From Spongilla lacustris (lineage: Eukaryota > Porifera > Demospongiae > Spongillida > Spongillidae), in NCBI GenBank assembly GCA_949361645.1, contig OX442418.1, positions 7,753,376-7,817,375 on the forward strand: a stretch of 64,000 bases of DNA, given 5' to 3'. The notes below the pieces were generated by a model. That model was not told where the DNA came from. It made no database searches and saw nothing but the letters and a program-made list of their open reading frames with translations. The translations under genes and the position numbers were made by a program. Shown piece by piece: positions 46,940 to 60,600 of the stretch; the first letter of the stretch is position 1; every line of letters starts with the position of its first letter.

Positions 46940-48520
46940 TGCTGGAGAAGATTAGACATGGTGTTGTAGTTGTGTGAACACCAGGGGACTCCTCTGGCAA
47001 TGGAAAAGCTCGACGGGCCCACCACCTGCCTGAATTTCCTGGGCATACATGTAGAAGTTGATACTAACAGAACTTTGCCTCCCACAGAAGAAAAAAAAAT
47101 CATTCACAACTGCAATTAAGGAGCGGTATGGGTGTAAGAGCTGCACAAAGCAGGAGCTGCTATCCTTAATTGGAATACTGAGTCATGTGTGCAAGGTGGT
47201 CCGCCCAGTTAGGCAGTTCTTACATAGGTTAGTAAACATGTCAATGGGGACGCAGTCTGAACTGGTGCATTTGGCTTAATGGAGAGTGTCGATCGGACAT
47301 CATATGGTGGTATACATTTTTGCCGCAGTGAAATGGCATTTTGATGCCAAGCGTGGAGTGATGTGTGGGGCAGTTGGGGTTGTAGAGCATATTGGAGAAG
47401 TCAATGGCTCCCGTTCCCTTGGTTGGAAGAGGTGTGAGATTGATCAATCTTGGTGAAAGAGATGGTCCCCGTAATGTGGGTCTGTTTTGTTCGGTTTTTG
47501 ATTTTTTTATTATGAGAGGCAGTCGTCTGATAATCTCGGTCATCAATCGAGGTAGCTCCAAAGATGGATACCTGTGGCTAAGTATGACTTCACCATGGTA
47601 GCCACCCATGTTGCTGATGATCTGTCACGTAACCAGCTCTTTTATTTCATATCCAAGGTGTCAGAAATAGGCAGTTACCCAACAAAATTTGGATCAGGTG
47701 GTTGAGAGACTCCGCTGTGAGTCCCTTGCCTATCCCTAAGACACATCTATTGCAATTGCAGTACAGGGCTGCTACCCAACTTTTTGCGCGTGCAAGTTTG
47801 TAATGCGTGGCTATTTGCAAGAGACCTGGTGTACCAAACTATGAAGTCGTACCTATTTCGGCCATGCGTCATCTCCAAATTATGAGCGGTTTAGGAGTCT
47901 GTGATGCCCCAACTGCAATGTTTTAAAGGGGGTGAGAATCGAAATGGTCAAAGTCCACCCCTTGTGCCAGCACTCTTGCCAACTTGCTAAGAATGAAGGA
48001 CTTACATGTACAACAGCATCATAGCAGTATGCACATCTTATTTAAATGACTTCTTGAGGTCTGAGGAAATAACAGTGCTATCACTCAGTGCTTATTGCTC
48101 ACAGTTCCCACCTTTGTGACCGTTGACAGTGCTGGGAGGCCGGAGATAATGCACCCCACCTCACACTGAAGGCATGTAAGACAGACCCATTTAGGAAAGA
48201 AGTGACCATCCCCCTAGGCAGGACTGAGAAGTCACTGTGTCAGGTGGTGGCTCTGCGTGGCTACATGGCGGCACGGGCCAGTCGGGAAGGTCTGTTGTCT
48301 CAGCATACTATTGACAAAGGCGGCCTTTGTAGATCAGGTGAGGACGATGCTGGTACTGGCTGGTGTGGACAAAAGAAACTATGCCGACTGTCGCGGCCGA
48401 GGGAGTGGATGACTCTCTGGGCCAGTGGAAGAGTAGTAGTGCATACATACTTAGTGTATATTCATGTGCCACTGGAATGCCTTGTAGTGATATTGGCTAG
48501 GCATGCCAATTAACATGAGG
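46940..48520 (+). mobile_element. decayed DIRS/Ngaro-type element (RT, RNase H, recombinase pieces)
   Basis: Pieces in order: TPLAMEKLDGPTTCLNFLGI (about 46985-47045), LLSLIGILSHVCKVVRPVRQ (about 47155-47215) from the RT thumb, ATHVADDLSRNQL (about 47600) from the end of RNase H, AMRHLQIMSGLG (about 47860) from the recombinase N-terminus, and a recombinase core piece from about 48170 (FRKEVTIPLGRTEKSLCQVV). The catalytic His/Arg/Tyr region is barely recognisable. Many stops and shifts. It lies just downstream of the TERT 3' end, in converging orientation. Confidence 0.68.
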
Positions 48521-48628
48521 TGCTAGTAAATTGAAGTGTTATTCATTTATTGCATGTGACCGAGTTCAGGGGATGCGCATAGCACATCGCCATTTGGGTA
48601 GGTTGAGCTCACTCCCCAATAGTGCAAA

Positions 48629-48649
48629 GGGGGGGGGGGGGGGGGGGGG
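48629..48649 (+). repeat. poly(G) tract, 21 nt
   Basis: Pure G run between the decayed YR element and the TERT 3' end. Confidence 0.95.
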
Positions 48650-48840
48650 AAGTTAGAATGCATATGTGTACAAGTGGAGTTATCAACAAATAGTAAGACT
48701 TTTAAGTGCGATGTGAGATGGCGACCTTGTTTTTGGGAGGGGGCCATTCGGACGCTATGCTAATGTTAAACCAATAGCAGTGATTTTCAGTTTAGATACA
48801 TGGACAATAACCTTAGACAGATTTTATAACTAAACCACTT

Positions 48841-49566
48841 CTACACTCCCTCATTCTGTGAAGTACATGTACCTCTGTTAACCACACATATCTTCAGATC
48901 TGTACAAGCTATGGATTTTTGTGCTTGGGGATGTGATGCAACATACAGAATGCTATACATATATGCTATATCTATTGGTGGCGTGTGGAATATACCCACT
49001 ATGCTTACACGTAAATACACATGTAAATCTCTTTCTGCTACATGCTTACCAATGAAGAATTTGGCAAAAGTGTTTGAAGAATGACCATGAAGTACTTCTT
49101 TAATATTAGCACAAAACTTGATTGCAGTCAGCAGAAAACACTGGTATATGTTCACCAGTACTGTCTTCTGGCCTAATATCTAATGGTAAGTTCAAATTAA
49201 TATGGTTGATTATCATGCAGCTGTAACTAACATCTGAATCAAGGAGAAGTGGGTGGCACTTGAGTTTCACAGCCCTGTTAATTAAAATAAAAGTTTACAA
49301 TTCTTATCATGCACACTGCAATCTCTGCACATAATACATCTGACATACTGAATAGTCTTTTGTTTGAGGCTCTGGAATGGCTTTGAGTGGCACACAATTG
49401 TCATATTATTCCTAATATCTATACAATATTGGGACAAATGAACATAGAATGGATACTAACAGGTACATGTATGGGCACACACCTTTACCAACGTATCTGG
49501 AAAAGTCAGTCTGCATGTCAAGGGTTCTTGTATTGATAAGCAGGCCACACCATGGAATCCACTCGA
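48841..49566 (-). other. TERT: TERT motif E and C-terminal extension exons
   Basis: Five exons within 730 bp. WCGLLINTRTLDMQ (49566-49489) is motif E. The next exon (49418-49349) was placed because it alone bridges the phase: its acceptor after GTATAG and donor GTATGT give DIRNNMTIVCH...SLKQKT. The last exon (from 48971) starts with the expected IAYMYSIL but then runs through unrelated residues to TAG at 48841-48843; a donor-like GGTACA near 48870 leaves open another downstream exon, which I could not find before the decayed YR element. Confidence 0.8.
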
Positions 49567-51551
49567 CTGCAGATACATGTATAATGTGCAAATGCCACAT
49601 ACAGCATGTTAATATGGTACATGTACATACATGAACACCACCAACAAACTCCCATTTTGTGTACTAGAAGTAAGTTCTTATCCATTCTGTAGTCAAGATT
49701 AAATAAAGTCTAACTGGTAAACTCCACAAATGGATTTCTTTGTGGGGGGTGGTAAAAGGTAGTATTGTGTGATAGTGGCCAATACATGTAGACTCTTTTA
49801 AAATCGTGTGATTTAATGATATTCTTTGAAATTAAAATTCAATGATGTCCGCCATCTGGGTGCTGAAGTTACTATAGGACGGTATGGGCAACGTAAAGCT
49901 TTTGGTTATTAGTGTACGTTCACAGTTAGCAATAATTATTATTTTTACAGTGGGCACTGACATTTTTCCATGATAAGAAATACTGGGTGTCCACAAATGA
50001 ACGCAATGCTTTTAAATCACGATAACTCAAGATTAAAGTTAATTAACCATTTTATTTTTGAACATACGTTACAGTAGTTAGGCAGATACAAACAATGAAA
50101 TTATTCTAAGCGGTTCAGTAATTATATCAAACCCCTCATAAATTGAAATATTCAAAACCCTCGATTAACAAAATTATTCAAGATTAAGGCTAGAGATAAT
50201 TGGTTTTAATAACCATTAATAAGTAACGAAAGATCTGAATATGCAGTGGAACAGCATTGATTTCAAGTTACTAAGTAAGTTATTATCATTTAAGACCGTA
50301 ATTTGTTTATAAGTTATTAAGGTTGAAGCTGCTAAGGTATACATGTAATCATCACCACTAATAAGTAAAATCACTAAATGAAGTAGGAAACACCATTCTA
50401 TTTGGTATTGAATTATGTTGTGGTGAGTATTTAAAACTCAAAGTTCGTAGTGGTCTTTTAGCATTTTGAAGTTTGATTATTTGTTTTGAATATTAACTAG
50501 TAAAACGCCAATGTACTTTTCCAAACCTCCATCAAGGTTTATCTGTTGTTTATAAATATTGCAAATATTTAAAAGTTGTCGTACATTATTGTGTCACATC
50601 AATTAGTTGCAAGTACATCAATTAGTTGCAAGTTATTTGATTTTATCTTTTGAACTATAGATTTTAATGATGTGGTTTGTATTAGCCTACCTTAGTCACT
50701 GTATACTCATACATTCATTTACATATAGAGTAATAATCCCCCTAAGGAATTATGAGCATTGCGTTCATTTGTGGTATATAAGAATTACGAGACCCAACAC
50801 GCGCATACATAATTTTTAAAAAGTGTAAATTGCCCTATGAATTTAATTAAACTCAAATGTATTTCATTAAATTAATTTTCATGTGATCTTTGATGTCACA
50901 TGAAAGGGGTCTATGAAACGTTCTTTCTTGAGGATGATATCTCAAGTACAAAGCATAATTCCTACTAAGGTGAAGTATAATTATTGCCCATTTCGTTGTG
51001 AACAACCCTATAACACTTCTAGTACATGTACGTGCTGTAAGGAAATTTATGACAGCAGAATAAGAATATCTATACATGTTGTGCCTCATACCATTCTCAA
51101 GGGTACACACTGAACCATCTTGATCTATCTCAAAGTTCAGCAGAGTTTTTTTGGCATTGATGACGCAATTGTATTCAGGTATCCCTGCATTATGATATAT
51201 TTACATGTGGATAAGGTCAAAAGTATTCATTCTACGTGTTGGTAAGAGCCTCATACATTGACAAACCTTTGGACATTGTGGTATAGAATTCCTTTGCAAG
51301 TGACTGACTTCTTGTTATCAACAAAAAATCATCAACAAATCTGAGAAGTAACTGTAGTGAGAGGTAGGAGAGCAGTTAGTTGCACACGTTCCCAATAAGT
51401 TAAATGTGTGAGCATTTACAATGAACACATGCACATTGTGTTGCGTGTTCATACTAACCCCGTCATAAGGGCCCATTGTTGGGAGACAATCCCTTTCCAT
51501 TGCACCACAGTAGAAACTGTAACAAAGTAGAACGACATTTATCTTGGGGGA

Positions 51552-51589
<38 letters not shown>

Positions 51590-54539
51590 CAAAATCTAGT
51601 AAAGTACACCCAATGCAATATAAACATAAGACATCACAGCCATTTCAACCCCCCCCCCCCCCCCCCTCCTCCAACATCATGTAGTGAGGTATGTGCCAAG
51701 TAATAGTTGAAACCGTGTCCTTTAGGGAATTAACATAGACTTTAATTCTAAAAAGTGCACTGAACACTGGGATTGAGATATGAGTATTATAATCCCAGTG
51801 TATCGAGTATCAAATGAGTACGAACTAGATATCTACTTATTCCATTGTTACAAGAAAGCAGTTTACCTGCATAAGAGAGAGGACAGGACAGACCCTTGAG
51901 ATATTCCTCTAACTTGACGGTAATAGGCACCTCTAACCTACATGAAAACAAAAGATACAATATAGATATGAAATGTAATATTGTATTACATGTAGTAAAA
52001 TAAACACAATGAATATACATGTATATATTTTTGCAAGCATAAAAACTTTAGCAATATTGCTCAGGTCCTTAATTAACGCATTAACCTCAAGAGGTTATTG
52101 CAGCTAAATTTGTTTTTTTTTTTCTTTGGAAGCACAGATTCACAATTGTTTTCACACAAGTGCAATACTGCATATAAAGCAATAATTATCTTTCTCTTAA
52201 GTGTTTGGTTTTCTAAGAGCCTGCATGTCCTCTACAAAAGGATTCTCGAACGTCACAAATTTAGAAAAAGTGGCATATGCAGCTTTTGTTAAATAATGTT
52301 CTGTATGTCACTTACCATATGAACTTAACAAGACCACAAGCAGCAATGATATTATTACAGCCAGTGGACGTTGTCTGATCCCATGAGTGTAGGCTTAGGC
52401 ACTATCGGATGCCGCGGCACGGCAGCCTAATGGAGGGTCCGTATCCGAATGATCCGAATAGGATTTAATTGCAGGCAATTATGGTTTTCACGTGATAGAT
52501 CTATAGAAGCATGTGGTATACATGTAGCCCAAAGGTGGTTTAGACTGATTATTGCTGATAAGCAACAATAACAGTTGAAAACCAGCTGTTAACCCTCAAA
52601 AGGAAACAAAATTCATAGCTGCTAAACCTACATGTAATCCCTGATCTTCAACCAAAAGCCAAACAAAAAGAAATGAATTCCCCAATGAGCACTTTCAGGG
52701 CTACAAGCTCTGTGTACATGTGTTCTATATGTGTTATCCTAGCAAGTTGTCCTAGCAAGTTAATTAACCACAAAAAGGACCAGGTTACAGCCTACAAAAC
52801 ATCACAAAATGATTTGTGACGTGATTGTGATTGAATAAAATTGTTAAAAAAACTGTATTAAGTATCCGAATTTTGATCCGAATAGCTATCTAAAATTATC
52901 CTCCGCGGATATCCGAATGGTGGGGCAAAAATAGCCTTTAGCGCTCAACCCTACATGAGTGAAAGGATATTGGTACAGAAAGCTTTTGCTGAATTCAGTT
53001 TTGAAATCTTTTTAGTAATAATGCATTGCCAGAGCCATCCTGGCTAGGGAGCTCCTACACTCCTAACTGCTTAGGTTCATGTTCAGTGTAATGTTTTATG
53101 ATATCAAATAATAATAAAAATTTGGGTTGACACGGCCGATGAGTTGACCTTGGGAGTGGCCACAAAAAAGCGTGGCCATATTTCCATGAAGAATAGGGCC
53201 ATGCCATGCAAGAGGAAATATACCCAAGGCTGTCTTAGAAGACCATGTGGATCATTCCAAAAAAAAACCCCATGGCTGTTGGACAGGACTTAACCTGGAA
53301 CAATGTCAAGCCATCTAGTAGATCACAGGCTGAGGGCACAATCGTTTGAGGCTTCTTTAGTGATTGGAACAAACTGTACTAGGTATTTGCAATATGTATT
53401 GTGCAAATTTATTTATCCTGCTGCTAAAAAAAAATAGAATAAAATAGGTTCATCATCATCCTAGTGGGCCAATGCAAGGGCCATATTAGGTCTTCTGCAG
53501 TTTGTTGACTCCTAGTGTCTTAATTAAGGAATTATCTTGTTTTTCATTTATATTATATACTTTTTCATTTAACTATACATATTATTTGGCTGCCATCCTC
53601 ACCAGATGTATTTTGATTTGATTTTGATTTGATTTTGATTTGATTTGATTTGATTGATTGCATACATATAAACACATATACATATGCAAAAAGGCAAGTA
53701 ACTATAGGCTATGTTTAAGTTTGTACCCATGTGTTAATTATTATCGTTACATATTACTTCACCCTGGTCAGGGCCGTGGCTAGGGCCTTACTGGCAAGGT
53801 GTGCACCCTTCCTTGGCCTCCTGGACATCCCTTGAATATTTCTATGTATTGTATATGTACATTATACAATTGTGTAATTTTATTATAAAATAAACTTAAT
53901 AATTTGTTTGGTGAAATGTGCAAGTAATGACATGAAGAATGCACTTTTAAACTTTGTTGATATCCAAAGTATTAGCTTAATTTGCATGGATCAGGTAATG
54001 TCAAACATTTACATGTAGATGTATGCAAACCTTTAGTAAATTTCCAAACAGGTGTTTCTTTAAAACAGACAGGCAGTTTTCACGAGTTTCTGTTTGATAC
54101 GCCACCTGTAAAATATAACTCGTTGCACAATTGTCAAAACGTATACAGTGTAGAGGTACTAGAAATGTATCACTTAGCCATAATGTGATCGGTCAGGGTA
54201 TAGTAAATTACATTTACACGCATAGGAATAAAGCAAAAATGTCAGAACGTGAAATGTTCATGAAAACATGTAATTAAATGTTACAGACTATGTTTTACAT
54301 GCACATGTACATGTATCTTTCCAGTGTACATGTACCATATTTTGCAGTTGCAAAGCAGCTGATTCACACTTTATACACATGATCTTCATCATAAGTACAG
54401 CGTCGAGTGGAACTTTCATACATGGAAATTATATGCTCCTCTCAAATGTCTTTCTTTTTAGTACAAACCAAATAACTACAGTACTGCAAATCAATATCTA
54501 TATGCATATATAAAAATTAGTTTTATGCACTTGAATTAC

Positions 54540-54585
<46 letters not shown>

Positions 54586-54588
54586 TAC

Positions 54589-54631
<43 letters not shown>

Positions 54632-57600
54632 ATATATATGTGTGTGTATGTATATTTACGTATTGGCTAGTACTATATGAGTTGCATTTCAAATTGTGCA
54701 GTGATGTGACAGAAGCAGATCGTACCCCCCCCCCCCCACACACACACATACACACACACAGGAGGGCAAAAGGATAAAGACTGAATGTATAAGTAAACAG
54801 GTTAGGGATATAAACACAACTCCATCTTTATAACTCTTCCTGGCATCTACATGTAACTCAACATGGACATATAGCTAATATATAGCTAATGTTTACCATG
54901 TGGTGGAAAGGCACATGTGCACTTGACATGCTTAGTAATAGCTTACAATATCAGAAAACACACTATTTCTGATTGAAGTTCTTTTTGACAAGGCGTTCAC
55001 CAGGTTGGGAAATGTACTCCATTGAGCTGAAAGCAAATGGGGTGGAAATCCAACGTGTATACCCAATGATACAGGTGTATGTGATATCACTCACAATTTG
55101 CAACTGCTGCTTTTCTGATACTCTTCTTCAGCTTTCCTTGAGAAACACTCACTGTTCCGTAGTGCCGTAAAATATATGGTTCCTGCAGTGATGCAATACT
55201 TGTATTAAACAGTGTAAAATTGCATCAATTTGTGTAATCTTGTATTAAACAGTGTAAAATTGCATCAATCAGCAACATTCCTGTACCACTATGTGTATGC
55301 AGGCACTACATACGTGAATGATGTACACTATGCATGTAAACAATATCTGGCATCAAACCATCATGAAAAGGACTACATTGTATGGTATATGTACAAGTAC
55401 CACTTTTTATTCTAAAATTAGCAATTAATATTTCCTGGGTAAAATAAACATAGAATGAAGTAACGGTAGCATGCTGGAGTAAATGTGGCAATTACAATTT
55501 CAGCCTTGTTTGTACTATTCATACTGTATACTAATAGTTATATGTGTATATTTGTGTTTTGGTATACCAGCTAACTTTAATTATAGGAAGAAGAAAAAAG
55601 ACAATTTGGCATAACTGTTACATGTAGTGTACAGTATGAATACCAAGTTGAGCTTGAATATTGAATTAAAGATTGGAATAAATGAACAAAGCCCTATGCA
55701 AGAAATTTCTCAATATAAAGAACAAAAAGATGCACATGTACATGTACATGTACCTACTGATGCATGGACCACTATCACACCACTTAATATCAACTGTAAT
55801 ATCTCAATTTACTCCTCAATGCTATCCCCAAACTTTGGAAAAACTAGTGGCAAAGAAGTGTCAGAATTGCATGTACACGTATGTAAATCCTGAACATTTC
55901 AAGATTTTCTGAACTAAGGATGAGTAATCTAGTGATGTTCTATTTGCCCATCAGACAAGGACATACATTTAAAAAGTACAAGCATCATCAACTTTGTGAA
56001 GTGAGGATGGCGGTTATCGATTTTTCATGTAGTGCAGTGCATATTGTATGTAAAACTTAGAAATGTCTTTGTTTATTCATCATATTACTGCACTGCAGTC
56101 TTTTGAACACAATATTGCACCGAACAACAAACATACATCACTGTGTGCAGCTGTGGCTAGAACCTGCTCCATGATATTAAACAGTTTCTGTGAATCAATA
56201 GTATCATAACAGTCAGATATGTCGACATTCACAAAGAGAAGAGGGTCACTAAATGAGAGGGAGGAAAACTTCATTGTGGCCAATTACACCAGTAGAATTC
56301 ACCAATGCTATTGAAATAATCTACAGATTTACCATAAACAGTTAAAATTTGTTGCTACTATCAGCAAAAATAGACGTGCTAGAATATAAAATAAATGTTA
56401 CCTTTATTACATGTAGTTAACCCTCCAAAATCAAGTACATTGCGAAAATAAAACTAAATAAGTACATGTAGTTACTTAGCGATATTCAACTTATATGTCA
56501 ACTACATGTTTAATATTATTAACTTGAAATGAGTGGCCAATGTATCTTGATTAGGGATTTGAATGTACATGTATTAAAGTAATAAAGTTGGTAAAATCAT
56601 TAAAATTCAAAGAGAATAGGAGATTATGAAAACGCTGTTATTGATGACATTAATTGCATTAGGATTGACAATAAGCCAAATAAAGCCATATGACTAGTGA
56701 TGTTCTATTTGCTCATCAGACAAGGACATACGTTGAAGTACAAGCATCATAAACTTTGTCAAGTGAGGATGGTGGTTATCGATTTTTATGTAGTACAGCA
56801 AACAGTTCGTACACATACATGTACATGTACTGTACTGTACCAAGGTTTTGCTTCAGTAATGGCTCTCTCTCGTAAAGCAAACAGTTTCCATCTGCTGTAG
56901 ATATCATCAAATCCAAACACTGAACTGCCAACCATCTCTGGATTCTGTGACTACAAGACAGAACCACTAACATCAATGTACCATACACACTGTACATGTA
57001 TATGTACATGCAAGTACATATTAATTACATCAAACCTTCTCATAGCTCAGGACTTGGAAAACATTAGAAAGCTGGGCATTGATTGAGGTCTCTTGTTTTG
57101 ATACAGGATGGATGAACTTGGTGCTAAGATTCACTATGGAACGGACACCCTGTGCCTTTGGTAGGAATCGGTGTCGCCCTAGACCAAGTGAGGTTCCTTC
57201 TAGCACCATACATTCAGTTTGCTCCTATAAATTATACATGTACCATGCAAATACATGTACATAAACACAAATAGTGATTACGAACATATGGGACAAAATG
57301 GTAATAACACTAACAAGTATGCAATCTCCTCTAGTGTGATTTATATAAAAATCTGACTGCCAGTGACAGAGTTAAAAGGTACAATTAGCTGCTCATCGCA
57401 TTCCTCTTGTTTGGCCTTGGGTTGCATTGGTACTTCACAAATATTTCCAGAACCAGCAAAAATGGTACAGCTAACAAAAACTTATAACTTTGTCACTGAT
57501 GATTAGATTTTGAATACATTCCTATTTGTAAACCTCCAGGCAATCAAGAACTTCCCAATTTAAACATTATGTGCACAATGACAATTTAAACAGTACACGA

Positions 57601-60600
57601 GTACATACACAGTAGAGTACATACATGTATTTGTGCATGCATGTATGCACATGTGTACACAGTTATACCACTTATGGAACACTGCCATACATGTACATGT
57701 ACAACGTGGAGCACATACATTATATAAATGCACACTTATACAAATGACACAGCATATGCAGCGCGAAATGTACGTCACTCTTTCAAAGCTGCTGGTACAT
57801 GTGTTTGTGCGACAAAGCGGCCAAATTCTACTACCGGAACTACGCGCTCAATGTTTACGCGAACTTCGCTACTCTATATGCATAGCTACGGTCTCACGCT
57901 ACGATGCTACACCATGATAATTAAACTACGCAGAACGTAGGGAAACATTTTTCTGACTGGTACTGTATATAAAAGAACACTAGCACATGTAGCAATCAAA
58001 CATCCTAATATTATGATTTTAAAAATAAAAATGTAGACTTGTGTGTTATTTTGCTAATTACATTACATGTACATACAAAATCAGCAACTGACCAGTTTAG
58101 TTAACAAAATCATGCATACCACAGTAACAGTAATATTAGTTGATGTAAAAATCAGTACAACTGTTTGATGCAGCAATGAATCAAGGTTACCTTGCTTATT
58201 GGGAGCAATGTAGCATCTTTCTGGACTAAATGATTGATATGAAAAATCACAATAAAAATATATATAGTGATGCATAGAAATTACCTGTACAGTGCAGGTG
58301 CATGCATACAATTTTCCGTACAACCTTGGTGCAAGAAACATGGAAGGGTATACTGTAACAAAACTGGAATATTATCATGATGGCTCTTCTTATCAATTAC
58401 ACGAATGTGACAGACATCAAACACAATTTGTTTATACAGAAAGTAATTGAAATTATATGCATGCACATGCAGATGTACAAAGAAGACAGGGGTAATGGTG
58501 AATTATAGTCCTGCACACCTACATGTACACTATGCGTATGGAAAAACAAAGCACAGATATAATCCAACTTACAATGCAATGCCATATTTGTGACTTCAAA
58601 CCAGACAGGTTTTCGATAGTAGAAAACCTGTTACCAATGTATACATTAAGTACATACATGTATGCATGCAATTTGCTAGCAAACACCCTAGATAAGAAAG
58701 GCAGTACCACATAAAGTGTCATATGCTCATCATTACAATAGCTCATGCAGCAATCTTGCTGAAGTGTTTATGGTCAGGATACATGCTTGCATCATTATGT
58801 TTTTAATCACTTGTACAATTTACAACATTCACACATACAGTATAGTTAATACAGTACAAGATCACAGTGACCTGAGCTTAGTGTTTCATGTACATGTAGC
58901 ACACATAAATGCATGCTTGAAAAGAAATTGTCGATTTGTTTGTTATACAATAATATGAAAATGCAGGAATAAAAATAAAAGGTACATGTACCTTCTCATG
59001 CAAAGCAAGTTTATCAAGGCTTGTAATTTATGTTATACATGTAAGTAACATCTTTCATGAAGGACTGAAAAATGCTGTCTACCAAACTGCTCTGTTTGAG
59101 CATTGCACAAATTCAGCAAGTCGATTTTAAGTAGCGAGATACACATGTACATTGTAGAGCATTTTAAAAATCAAAAGATATGCACAATGTTCAGGCAGCT
59201 GAACATAAACAAACAAGAGTAGTTTAGTTAACCCACTCAATTATGCAGCATGAAGATTCATAACTCACCAAATTGCGATGAGCTCCACTCTCAGTAACGT
59301 AGAAGAAAGTCTAGCAAAAGGTAAAAAGAAAAGGTGTTACATGTATTTGCATGGCATAAACATCATAGCGAGGTTATCATTCTACCTACACTGCTGAAGG
59401 TGTTCTATTACCAATTTACATCTTGAAATAGAATGTTAAAACGAAGCGTGTTTTTATGCAAAGAATGTTAGGTTAATTAATGGCTGAAGGTGTACATAAT
59501 TTTCCCTGCAATGATTGTTATAAACTGAAGTACTCAATATCCTGAATTCAGCTGGATTTTATCGATCCTAAATTAATGTAGCCAATGATATTATCAGAAC
59601 TGCATATAGCACGACCATGTGTGTATTTGTTTGTTGCAGATCATTTGGAATGGTGGGTGACAAAAAATCAACACAGTGATAATATACATGTACATATAAT
59701 GTGTTTAAAGCTAATATCATGCCCGAATCTCCATTATATGCCTCACACTTGAAGACTATGGTTCAGTTGTTGTGTGGAGAGATGACGATTTTAAATTAGT
59801 CAATCTTGAGAGTGTCATCATGGATATTGTCAATCCCAAAAAGACTGCTGATGTTCTGAAAACGCTGCACACTGATACGATTTTCTATTTCTCTCTCATT
59901 TAGCTACTGAACTTGTTGTGGCCTAATAGAATAATCATATACGAATAACTGTAGCCAGCGTATACCCACTTTATCTTGAAACAAAAAACTAGTGTCATTT
60001 TTGTTTTCATGGACCCATTTAAAAAGATTGCAACTACGGTGTCCGTGTAACCAACCTGAAGCATACCTTGGCATTGGTAGAGGATATGCATTTTTATGTG
60101 TACAGTTTACATGTATGTGCAAGGCAAAGAGTTGCATTGCAAAGTCACCAACAGGACAATATTGATTTTCCAATAGCTATATTATGATTGCTAGCAAAAA
60201 ATAATCCAATATTTGATACCTGGGACCAATATATGAATCTAAAAATTTAGAATGAAATTTTGGGAATTGATGCTGATTATATATGGGATTTTGTATTGAA
60301 GATGTATTCACCATTGTTCACATTTTTTTTCTTTTACACACGTAGCTGATGAGGTTACTTCACATGGTGAAGGAGTATTATTTGCTACTTCTGGCAATTG
60401 ACCACAAAATTTTCCATGCCAAATCAAATAAGCACAAGGTCTTACATGAAGTGCTTATGAATGAAATGCTACATTGCAGGTCAGAACAACTGCTTGCAAG
60501 ATGCCAGCATAGATTTAGAAGATGATGGCTTCTCAAACATTGATTTTGTCTTTCAACAGCTGTGACCAGGCAGGTATCTTCCCTATCATGCATGCAATGT

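Noticed and set aside
48541..48840. Search for the last TERT exon immediately downstream
   Set aside because: No minus-strand frame here resembles the end of the C-terminal extension.
54541..54777. Cys/Val-rich open frame
   Set aside because: Translation of a TG microsatellite within a TERT intron.
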